Part shown: one piece after another, positions 7,797 to 14,700 of the stretch
Position numbering within the stretch: the first letter of the stretch is position 1
Layout of the letters: each line of letters begins with the position of its first letter
Source: Nonomuraea spiralis
GTDB lineage: Bacteria > Actinomycetota > Actinomycetes > Streptosporangiales > Streptosporangiaceae
NCBI RefSeq assembly: GCF_014648435.1
Contig: NZ_BMRC01000011.1
Coordinates: forward strand, 124,001 to 188,000
Length of the DNA: 64,000 bases
Direction of reading: 5' to 3'
Program-made: the position numbers and the translations under genes
Notes under the pieces: generated by a model
What the model was told of the DNA's origin: nothing
The model's input: only the letters and a program-made list of their open reading frames with translations
Databases searched by the model: none

Positions 7797-9305
7797 ATGG
7801 CGGACGTCGGCGACCAGAGATCAGCGCAGGACACGCAACCTTTCCGCAAGGTCGTGGTGCCGCCTGCCGAGCAGACGGTCAAGATCCCGCGTCCTCCTCG
7901 GCCGGGGGCCTCCCAGCCTCTCCGTCCCGCCGCCCAGCCCCCGTCCGGGCCTCAGCCGGGACCGCCCTCGGGGCCGTCCGCCGGATCACCGTCGGGACCG
8001 CCCTCACGCCCGCAGCCGGGCCCTCCGTCGGGGCCTCAGCCCGGGCCGTCGTCAGGGCCGTCGTCAGGGCCGTCGTCAGGGCCGTCGTCAGGGCCGCAGC
8101 AGGGGCCGCCTTCCGGGCCGCAGGCGGGTCCTCCGTCGGGGCCGCCTTCGGGGGCGCAGGTGCGTCCGCAGCGGCCGTCCGGGCCGCAGGCGGTGCCGCC
8201 GGTCCACTTGGGTGGGCCTCCGCAGCCTCAGCCCGGGAGTCGTCACCCACAGGGCGGCGGCGGGCCGGGGCCGAGGCCAGGGGTGGCGCCGGGGCCGGGG
8301 GTGGCGTCGGGGCCGCAGGCCGGGGCCGGTGCGGGGAGGCCGGGGCAGCATCAGCCGGTGCAGGTGTGGCCCCCCGGGTCGCCGCGAGCGCCGCATCCGG
8401 GCGCGGGTGGGCCCATGGCGGGTGGCCCGGGTGCGAGTGCACCGGGGGCGGGTGGGCCTGGCATGAGTGGGCCTGGTACGGGTGGGCCGGGCGTGAGTGG
8501 GCCTGGTGTGGGTGGGCCGGTGGTGGCGGTTGTTACCAAGCCTCATAAGCGTGGCATCGGTGACATTCCCATCCGTGCCATCTACCTGGCCGGCGCCATT
8601 CTCGCCACCGTCGTGGCGGTGTTGCTGGTCTTCGTGGTGTTCTCCGGCGACGTGCCGACGAGCGGCGACCCCGCCGGGGCTCCGGTGTCGGTCGCCCCGG
8701 TGCCGGCCGCCAGCGCCACCCCGACCGCGTCGCCGACCCCCACCGAGACGCCGATCGTGTTGCCCCCGGTGCCGGAGAGCAAGGCGTTCGCCGCGCCGGC
8801 GGGCAGCAAGGCGTCCGTGGTGACCGGGATCATCACCGACCGGACGTCCGGCATCAGCTATCCGCGCCTGGCCGCGCCCTGGGACGCCAAGTCGTTCGCG
8901 CCGTTCACCGTCGCCCAGCGCATCGGCAAGGTCGCCGTGCCGCACACCGTCATCGCCTCGGCCATGTTCCCCGGTGACGCGCCGGAGAAGAAGCCCTCCA
9001 AGGACGCCGACTACCGCGAGATGGCCGCCCGGGCCGCCCGCTGGACACTGCGTACGCAATACCCGGCGGGCGCCACGCTGACCTCCTGGACCGGCTCCAA
9101 GAAGGTGCCGCTCGGCAAGGGCTGGTCGCTCGGCTACAAGGTCACCTTCGTCTCCGGCGGCAAGACGCAGACCGCCCAGGCCATGGTGACGATCGTCGAG
9201 GTGGGCAAGACGAAGCCGGCGATGCTGATGGCCTCGATCCCCGAGAAGAACAAGGCGCGTTGGGCTGATCTGAACACACTTGTCCAGCAGGTGAAGCCCC
9301 TCTAG
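7797..9305 (+). CDS. Gly/Pro-rich membrane-anchored protein
   Basis: A 502-residue protein of three parts. Residues 1-250 are a low-complexity, presumably disordered cytoplasmic region dominated by G-P-x-S and Q-P-G-P repeats and later MSGPGTGGPGVSGPGVGGP-type repeats. A single membrane helix follows at about residues 260-282 (IYLAGAILATVVAVLLVFVVF). Residues about 285-502 form an extracytoplasmic part: an Ala/Pro/Thr-rich stalk, then a folded domain of some 180 residues with SYPRLAAPWDAKSFAPFTVAQ. The basic patch before the helix (KPHKRG) supports an N-in orientation. Such proteins are common in Streptosporangiales and have no known function. The repeat region includes a perfect 12-bp tandem array. 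Confidence 0.8.
   Translation: MADVGDQRSAQDTQPFRKVVVPPAEQTVKIPRPPRPGASQPLRPAAQPPSGPQPGPPSGPSAGSPSGPPSRPQPGPPSGPQPGPSSGPSSGPSSGPSSGPQQGPPSGPQAGPPSGPPSGAQVRPQRPSGPQAVPPVHLGGPPQPQPGSRHPQGGGGPGPRPGVAPGPGVASGPQAGAGAGRPGQHQPVQVWPPGSPRAPHPGAGGPMAGGPGASAPGAGGPGMSGPGTGGPGVSGPGVGGPVVAVVTKPHKRGIGDIPIRAIYLAGAILATVVAVLLVFVVFSGDVPTSGDPAGAPVSVAPVPAASATPTASPTPTETPIVLPPVPESKAFAAPAGSKASVVTGIITDRTSGISYPRLAAPWDAKSFAPFTVAQRIGKVAVPHTVIASAMFPGDAPEKKPSKDADYREMAARAARWTLRTQYPAGATLTSWTGSKKVPLGKGWSLGYKVTFVSGGKTQTAQAMVTIVEVGKTKPAMLMASIPEKNKARWADLNTLVQQVKPL
8043..8090 (+). repeat. 12-bp tandem repeat encoding Gly-Pro-Ser-Ser
   Basis: Four identical copies of GGGCCGTCGTCA lie head to tail, with a fifth partial copy after them. 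They encode GPSS units inside the disordered region of the membrane-anchored protein. Perfect identity marks recent slippage-type expansion, and copy number is likely to vary between strains. Confidence 0.9.
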
Positions 9306-9320
9306 GCCAGAAGCATGCTC

Positions 9321-9335
9321 TAGAATATGGTTCTG
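9321..9335. promoter_or_regulatory. Operator-like inverted repeat upstream of acyl-CoA dehydrogenase
   Basis: TAGAAT-ATG-GTTCTG matches the palindrome at 7731-7745 in layout: 6-bp arms around a 3-bp centre with TG at its end. The left arm, TAGAAT, could also serve as a -10 element, so a bound repressor would block RNA polymerase. It lies 41-55 bp upstream of the start at 9376. Confidence 0.5.
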
Positions 9336-9375
9336 GGTGTGAGGCATGCACGTTGACCTGGCTGGAGGATGAGCA

Positions 9376-11553
9376 ATGGCGATCGGATTGAGCGAGGAGC
9401 ACGAGGCGCTCCGCGACTCGGTGAGCGGCTGGGCCGACCGGAACATCCCCTCGGAGCTGCTGCGATCCGGGTCGGAAGAGCGTCCGGCCTTCTGGCCGGG
9501 GCTGGCCGAGCAAGGGCTCCTCGGCCTGCACCTGCCCGAGGAGTCCGGCGGCTCGGGCTACGGGCTGCTGGAGGCCGCCGTCGCCGTCGAGGCGCTGGCC
9601 GAGAAGCTCGTGCCGGGCCCGTACGTGCCGACCGTGCTGGCGAGCGCGATCATCCACGCCTCCAAGCGGCACGAGCTGCTCGAATCGCTCGCCGACGGCA
9701 CCCTCGCGGGCGCGGTCGCGCTGTCCGGCTCGCTCACCGGCACCCGCGCCGACGACGGGACGCTCGTCGTCTCCGGTACGGCCGAGCCGGTGCTCGCCGG
9801 CTCGCTGGCCGACGTGCTGGTGTTGCCGGTGACCACGCCCGAGGGGGAGGAGTGGATCGCGGTCGACGCCTCCGCCGCCACCGTCACGCCGGTCAAGTCG
9901 CTCGACCTGACCCGGCCGGTGGCCAAGGTGGAGCTGTCGGAGGCGCGCGTGCCCGCCGATCGCGTCCTCGACGGCGTGGAGAGCCCCGACGTGCTCAACC
10001 TGGCCGCGATCCTGCTCGGCGCCGAGGCCGCCGGCCTGGCGTCCTGGTGCGTGACGTCCGCGGCCGCCTACGCCAAGGTACGTGAGCAGTTCGGCCGTCC
10101 GATCGGCCAGTTCCAGGGCATCAAGCACAAGATCTCCCGCATGCTCGTCGCCCTTGAGCAGGCCCGCGCCACCGTGTGGGACGCCACCAGGGCCGAGGGT
10201 CGCGAGCTGGAGTACGCCGCCGCCGTGGCCGGTGTGATGGCTCCCGACGCGGCCGTCCAGTGCGCCAAGGACGCGATCCAGACGTTCGGCGGCATCGGCT
10301 ACACCTTCGAGCACGACGTGCACCTCTACTACCGGCGCGCCCTCACCCTGCGCGCGCTGCTCGGCCCGTCGGCCGAGTGGGCCGCCTCGGTGACCGCGCT
10401 CGCGTTGCAGGGCGTCGGCCGCGAGATGGAGATCGACCTGCCCGAGGGCGCCGAGGAGCTGCGCGAGCAGATCCGTACGGAGATCGCCGAGATCGCCCTG
10501 CTCGAAGGCCAGGAGCAGAAGCGGGCCCTGGCCGAGCGCGGGTTCGTCATGCCCCACCTGGCCAAGCCGTGGGGCCGCGCGGCCAAGCCGCTGGAGCAGG
10601 TGCTCATCGCCCAGGAGCTCAAGGCCGCCAAGGTCAGGCTGCCCGCGATGATCATCGGCGCCTGGGTGGTGCCGTCCATCGCCGTGTACGGCACGCGCGA
10701 GCAGCAGGAACGTTTCCTGCCCAAGACGCTCAGCGGCGAGATGATCTGGTGCCAGCTCTTCTCCGAGCCGGGCGCCGGTTCCGACCTGGCCTCGTTGCAG
10801 ATGAAGGCGGAGCGGGTCGAGGGCGGCTGGCGGCTCAACGGCCAGAAGATCTGGACCTCGGTCGCCCACGTCGCCGAATGGGGCATCTGCATCGCCCGCA
10901 ACTCCTCCGAGGGCACCAAGCACGAGGGCATCACGTACTTCCTGGTGGACATGAAGGCGCCCGGCGTCACGGTCCGGCCGCTCACCGAGATGACCGGCGA
11001 GAACCTGTTCAACGAGGTGTTCCTCGATGACGTCTTCGTCCCGGACGACCTGGTCGTGGGCGAGGTCGGCGAGGGCTGGAAGGTCGCCCGCAACACGCTG
11101 TCCAACGAGCGCGTCTCGCTCTCCTCCGGCTCGGGCGGCACCGGCGCGTCGGTGCCGGACCTGCTCGGGCTGATCGGCCGGCTCGGGCGCGAGCTCACGC
11201 CGGCCGAGGAGCAGGAGGTGGCCGGGGTCGTGTGCGAGGGGCACTCGATCAACGCGCTGTCGCTGCGGGTCACGCTCAAGCAGCTCGCCGGGACCGAGCC
11301 GGGCGCCGACGCCTCCGTACGGAAGCTGCTGTCCACCTCGCACGCCCAGCACGTCTCCGAGACGGCCGTCGGCCTGCTCGGCGCCCAGGCCGTGGTGGCC
11401 GCCGACATGAAGCTCGGCGACGCCGGCTACTGGAACCGGGCGGTGCTCGCGACCAGGGCCATGACCATCTACGGCGGCACCACCGAGGTGCAGCTCAACA
11501 TCATCGGCGAGCGCATGCTCGGCCTGCCCAGGGACCCCGAGCCGGGCAAGTAA
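9376..11553 (+). CDS. Fused double-domain acyl-CoA dehydrogenase (FadE34/ChsE3-like)
   Basis: A protein of 725 residues, twice the usual length, made of two acyl-CoA dehydrogenase units in one frame. The N-terminal unit (about 1-345) ends with the FGGIGYTFEHDVHLYYRR signature. The C-terminal unit (about 380-725) has the FAD/substrate signature LFSEPGAGSDLASLQ near residue 460 and ends with YGGTTEVQLNIIGERMLGL. Family knowledge: in M. tuberculosis FadE34 (about 711 residues) is a natural fusion of the alpha and beta halves of the steroid side-chain dehydrogenases; FadE6 has a similar size and is an alternative. A strong SD (GGAGG) lies 8 bp before ATG 9376. It is not a frameshift artefact, since both halves are in one uninterrupted frame. 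Confidence 0.88.
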   Translation: MAIGLSEEHEALRDSVSGWADRNIPSELLRSGSEERPAFWPGLAEQGLLGLHLPEESGGSGYGLLEAAVAVEALAEKLVPGPYVPTVLASAIIHASKRHELLESLADGTLAGAVALSGSLTGTRADDGTLVVSGTAEPVLAGSLADVLVLPVTTPEGEEWIAVDASAATVTPVKSLDLTRPVAKVELSEARVPADRVLDGVESPDVLNLAAILLGAEAAGLASWCVTSAAAYAKVREQFGRPIGQFQGIKHKISRMLVALEQARATVWDATRAEGRELEYAAAVAGVMAPDAAVQCAKDAIQTFGGIGYTFEHDVHLYYRRALTLRALLGPSAEWAASVTALALQGVGREMEIDLPEGAEELREQIRTEIAEIALLEGQEQKRALAERGFVMPHLAKPWGRAAKPLEQVLIAQELKAAKVRLPAMIIGAWVVPSIAVYGTREQQERFLPKTLSGEMIWCQLFSEPGAGSDLASLQMKAERVEGGWRLNGQKIWTSVAHVAEWGICIARNSSEGTKHEGITYFLVDMKAPGVTVRPLTEMTGENLFNEVFLDDVFVPDDLVVGEVGEGWKVARNTLSNERVSLSSGSGGTGASVPDLLGLIGRLGRELTPAEEQEVAGVVCEGHSINALSLRVTLKQLAGTEPGADASVRKLLSTSHAQHVSETAVGLLGAQAVVAADMKLGDAGYWNRAVLATRAMTIYGGTTEVQLNIIGERMLGLPRDPEPGK

Positions 11554-11630
11554 CGCATGTGACGCACCTGCGGCTACTCTCCCTTGTGCCCGGATTGTCG
11601 GTCCTGGCCCGAGGGAGAGGCGGTGTCACG

Positions 11631-13142
11631 GTGCGCGAAGGCCGTGCGGGCCGCTGGGGGCCCGTGGCGCTGGGGCTCGGGCTGGCGCTGCTGGCGCTCG
11701 GGCCGGCGCTCGGGTGGGGGCTGGTGCTCCGGTACGACCTGCTCTTCGTGCCCGATCCGCCCCTTTGGCCGGACCGCGGCGGGTTTCCCCGGGCGGTGCC
11801 CAGCGACCTGGTCGTGGCGCTGCTGTCCCGGGTGCTGCCGGTGGAGATCGTGCAGAAGGCGGCCCTGGTCGCGGTGTTCGTGCTGGCCGCGGCCGGTGCG
11901 GCGGCGCTGGTCCCGGCGGAGCGCAGGCTCGCCCGGCTCGTGGCCGCCGCCTTCTACGCCTGGAACATCTACCTCGCCCAGCGGCTCATGCTCGGCCAGT
12001 GGGCCCTGCTCCTGGGCGTGGCCGGGCTGCCCTGGGCGATCCGCGCGCTCACCCTTGAGGGCCGTCCAGGTGCCTGGCGGTCCTGGGGGCGGCTGGCGGT
12101 GGCCTTGTTGCCGGCGGCCGTCGGCGGGTTCCAGGCGATGCTGGTCTCCTGGCTCACGCTGATGCCCGTCGCCGTCGCGCGGCGCAGGGTGCCGGTCGCC
12201 GCCGGGGTGCTGGTCGCGTACAGCCTGCCGTGGGCGGTGCCCGCGCTCGGGTCGGGCGCCGTCACGGATCCGGCGGGGGTGGACGCGTTCGCGGCCCGCG
12301 CCGACGGGCCCTTCGGCGTCCTGGGCAGCCTGCTCTCGCTCGGCGGCATCTGGAACGCCGAGGCCGGGCTGCCCGGCCAGGAGGCATGGTGGACGGCGAC
12401 CGCCCGGCTCCTCCTGGTCGCCGCCGGTCTGTACGGCTACGCCCGCCTGCGTACGGCCCCCGGACGGCCCCCCTGGTGGGGCGGACTGGCGGTGGCGGCC
12501 GCGGCCGGGTTCTGCGTCGCGGCGCTGGGCGCGTTCCAGGGCGGGCGGGAGGCGCTCAAGTGGCTGATCGCCCTGTGGCCCGGGTTCGGTCCGCTGCGGG
12601 ACGGCCAGGTCTATCTGGCCCCGCTGGTCCTGTTGACGGCGGTCGGCCTGGCCTCGGCCCTGCGGTCGGGGGCGCCCGCGCTGGTCGGGGTGCTGGCTCC
12701 GGTGCTGGCGCTGCCGACGTTCGCGATGGGGGCGTTCGGGCGGCTCGAAGCGGTGACGTACCCGGAGGAGTGGACGGCGGTGCGGGCGATCGTCGACGGC
12801 GACCCGGCGCCCGGCGCGCTGGTGTCGCTGCCGTGGGGCGCGCACCGGGCCTTCGCCTGGAACGGCGGGCGGGTGGTGCTCGACCCCGCGACCAAGCTGT
12901 TCCGGCGCCGCGTGTCGTGGGACGACACGCTGCTCGTCGGGCTGCCCGGCGGCGGCCGGCTGCGGGTACGCGGCGAGGACCCGCTGAACCGCCGGACCGG
13001 CGACCTGCTGGCCGCCCACGCCTACGGCGAACTGCCCGCCAGGTACCTGCTCATGGCCGCGGGCGAGAACGGGTTCCCGTCCGCCCCGCCCGGCTGGAAA
13101 ACAGTCTTCGACGGAAAACAGCTCCGCTTGCTGCGGCGTTGA
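11631..13142 (+). CDS. Polytopic membrane protein, GT-C-like
   Basis: A 503-residue protein with about ten hydrophobic helices and a C-terminal soluble domain of about 110 residues (from EEWTAVRAIVDGDPAPG). The start is the GTG at 11631, which has a good SD (GGGAGAGG at 11613-11620); earlier in-frame GTG codons at 11559 and 11586 lack one. The stretch AFYAWNIYLAQRLMLGQW followed by LPW resembles the matching loop of AftD (AHAQ...LPW), and the general plan is that of lipid-linked-sugar GT-C glycosyltransferases. No Asp/Glu-Asp pair in the first outer loop is as clear as in the two homologous proteins further along. Its position at the head of the arabinan locus suggests a role in envelope glycan assembly; substrate unknown. 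Confidence 0.65.
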   Translation: MREGRAGRWGPVALGLGLALLALGPALGWGLVLRYDLLFVPDPPLWPDRGGFPRAVPSDLVVALLSRVLPVEIVQKAALVAVFVLAAAGAAALVPAERRLARLVAAAFYAWNIYLAQRLMLGQWALLLGVAGLPWAIRALTLEGRPGAWRSWGRLAVALLPAAVGGFQAMLVSWLTLMPVAVARRRVPVAAGVLVAYSLPWAVPALGSGAVTDPAGVDAFAARADGPFGVLGSLLSLGGIWNAEAGLPGQEAWWTATARLLLVAAGLYGYARLRTAPGRPPWWGGLAVAAAAGFCVAALGAFQGGREALKWLIALWPGFGPLRDGQVYLAPLVLLTAVGLASALRSGAPALVGVLAPVLALPTFAMGAFGRLEAVTYPEEWTAVRAIVDGDPAPGALVSLPWGAHRAFAWNGGRVVLDPATKLFRRRVSWDDTLLVGLPGGGRLRVRGEDPLNRRTGDLLAAHAYGELPARYLLMAAGENGFPSAPPGWKTVFDGKQLRLLRR

Positions 13143-13172
13143 CCGGCTGTTTCATCATGTACCGGAGGGTAA

Positions 13173-13202
13173 CTTGCTTTATCACGGTTTGACCAATGTT
13201 AT
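13173..13202 (+). promoter_or_regulatory. Putative promoter for the DUF2613 gene
   Basis: TTGCTT (13173-13178) and TGTTAT (13197-13202) are separated by 18 bp in the unusually AT-rich 124-bp gap before the small gene. Their similarity to consensus is moderate. Confidence 0.3.
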
Positions 13203-13266
13203 GGATTCAAGACGAAACACGTTCTAGTCTCGGCACACCGCGTCACCGGAAAGGAAGGAGTGCTTC

Positions 13267-13398
13267 GTGTTGCGACTTCTCGTGGCCCTGGCCATCGGAG
13301 CCCTGTTGGCGGTCGGAGCCTCCGTCGCGGTGGTCAACGTGGCGTCACCCTCGCTCACCCCACCCAACCAGCCGCTCTACAACTACGGCACCAGGTGA
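13267..13398 (+). CDS. Small DUF2613-type membrane/secreted protein (Rv0236A-like)
   Basis: A 43-residue gene starting with GTG, 6 bp after a perfect SD (AAGGAAGGAG at 13251-13260). The product has one hydrophobic segment (LLVALAIGALLAVGASVAVV), then a short outer tail rich in Pro and Asn ending PLYNYGTR. Family knowledge: M. tuberculosis has a small secreted protein, Rv0236A (DUF2613), beside aftD (Rv0236c). The same size, single helix and Tyr-Gly-Arg tail, plus proximity to aftD here (1.3 kb), support orthology. Function is not known; the conserved pairing suggests an accessory role in arabinan polymerisation. It is short enough to be easily missed by automatic callers. Confidence 0.75.
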   Translation: MLRLLVALAIGALLAVGASVAVVNVASPSLTPPNQPLYNYGTR

Positions 13399-13479
13399 TC
13401 CTTCCCGCTTGACGGGGCCATACAGCGAGCACGGAGTGTGGCTCCGCCATGCCCGCATGCTCGCCGACGAGGAGTGACG

Positions 13480-14700
13480 GTGGTCTTTACCGGTGAGCGC
13501 AAGGCGGACACGGCCCGGCGGACCGAGTCGCGTACGCGCGACAGGAAAGCGGACGAACGACCCCTCGCCGGAGTCCGCGTGGCGATGCTCAACTTCCGCG
13601 AGCCCACGCAGTCGACGGCCGGCGGCGCCGAGGAGTACGCCTGGCAGGTCAGCCGGTTCCTGCTGACCCAGGGCGCCTCGGTCGTGTTCGTGACCGGCCG
13701 CCAGCGCGGGCAGCTCCGGACCGAAACGCTCGACGGCGTCGACCTGCGCAGGATGGGCAATCCGTACCTGGTCTACCTGCTGGTCCCGCTCTGGCTGCTG
13801 TTCCACCGGCGGCGCGTGGACGTCGTCATCGACACCATGAACGGCATCCCGTTCTTCTCCCCGCTCGTCGTCCGCCGCCGCACGCCCGTGATCAGCCTCG
13901 TCCACCACGTGCACGACCGGCAGTTCCACGCCTTCCTGCCGGCCTGGCTGGCCTGGATCGGCTGCTTCGTCGAGGGCGAGGTGGCCCGGCTGGTCTACCG
14001 GCGCTGCCTGACGATCACCGTCTCGGAGTCGTCGAGGCACGACCTGGAGGGCAAGCTGCGCTGGCTCGCGCCGGTCGCCGTCGTGCCCAACGGCTGCGCC
14101 ACGCCCGCGCGGGCCGAACCGCAGGCCGGGGACGGCGATCCCGCCCTCGTGTACGCCGGCCGCCTGATCGGCCACAAGCGCATCGAGCGGGTCGTGGACC
14201 TGGCCGCCGAGCTGGGCGACGCCTGGCCGGGCCTGCGGGTGCACATCGTGGGCCGCGGCCCCGAGCACGACGCCCTGGCCACGCGGGTCGCGGACGCGGG
14301 ACTGGACGGGCGGGTCGAGCTGCACGGCTTCCTGTCCGAGCCGGACAAGAACGCGTTGCTGGCCGCCGCCCGCCTCAACGTGACGGCCTCGGAGTTCGAG
14401 GGCTGGGGGCTGACCGTGATCGAGGCCGCCGCGCTCGGCGTGCCGACGGTGGCCTACGACGTGGCCGGGCTGCGCGACTCCGTACGGGACGGCGTCACCG
14501 GGTGGCTCGTACGGGAGGGGGAGAGCCTGGCCGAAGTGACCGGGCGCGCACTGGAGGAGCTGGCCGACCCGCGGCGGCGGGCGGAGGTGGCCGCGGCCTG
14601 CCGCGCCTGGGCCAGGGAATTTACGTGGGCCCGAACTGGGGCTAGCATGACCGGACTTATCCTGGCGAAACTCCAAGATTGCGGCGGAGCCCCTCAGTGA
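13480..14700 (+). CDS. GT4 family glycosyltransferase (Rv0225-like)
   Basis: A 406-residue GT-B enzyme that would transfer a sugar from a nucleotide donor on the cytoplasmic face. The N-terminal half opens with VAMLNFREPTQSTAGGAEEYA, the acceptor domain with a Gly-rich loop; the C-terminal half has LVYAGRLIGHKRIERVVDLA and the donor-site E-x7-E motif in SEFEGWGLTVIEAAALGVP (about residues 305-320). The GTG at 13480 follows GAGGAG by 5 bp and is preferred over upstream codons. The last 4 bp overlap the aftD start, implying coupled translation. In M. tuberculosis a similar GT4 gene (Rv0225) lies in the same neighbourhood as the methyltransferase, DUF3068 and acyltransferase genes. Confidence 0.85.
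   Translation: MVFTGERKADTARRTESRTRDRKADERPLAGVRVAMLNFREPTQSTAGGAEEYAWQVSRFLLTQGASVVFVTGRQRGQLRTETLDGVDLRRMGNPYLVYLLVPLWLLFHRRRVDVVIDTMNGIPFFSPLVVRRRTPVISLVHHVHDRQFHAFLPAWLAWIGCFVEGEVARLVYRRCLTITVSESSRHDLEGKLRWLAPVAVVPNGCATPARAEPQAGDGDPALVYAGRLIGHKRIERVVDLAAELGDAWPGLRVHIVGRGPEHDALATRVADAGLDGRVELHGFLSEPDKNALLAAARLNVTASEFEGWGLTVIEAAALGVPTVAYDVAGLRDSVRDGVTGWLVREGESLAEVTGRALEELADPRRRAEVAAACRAWAREFTWARTGASMTGLILAKLQDCGGAPQ

Noticed and set aside
8043-8090. Short regular repeats considered as a CRISPR array
   Set aside because: Units are contiguous with no unique spacers and encode in-phase Gly-Pro-Ser-Ser.
9376-11553. Double-length acyl-CoA dehydrogenase considered as two genes or an assembly error
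   Set aside because: One continuous frame without internal start signals at the junction, and known fused relatives (FadE34 type) have the same length.
13196-13477. Plus-strand frame of 93 codons between the membrane protein and the GT4 gene
   Set aside because: It overlaps the SD-led DUF2613 gene in another frame, has no SD and gives a Ser/Arg-rich product.
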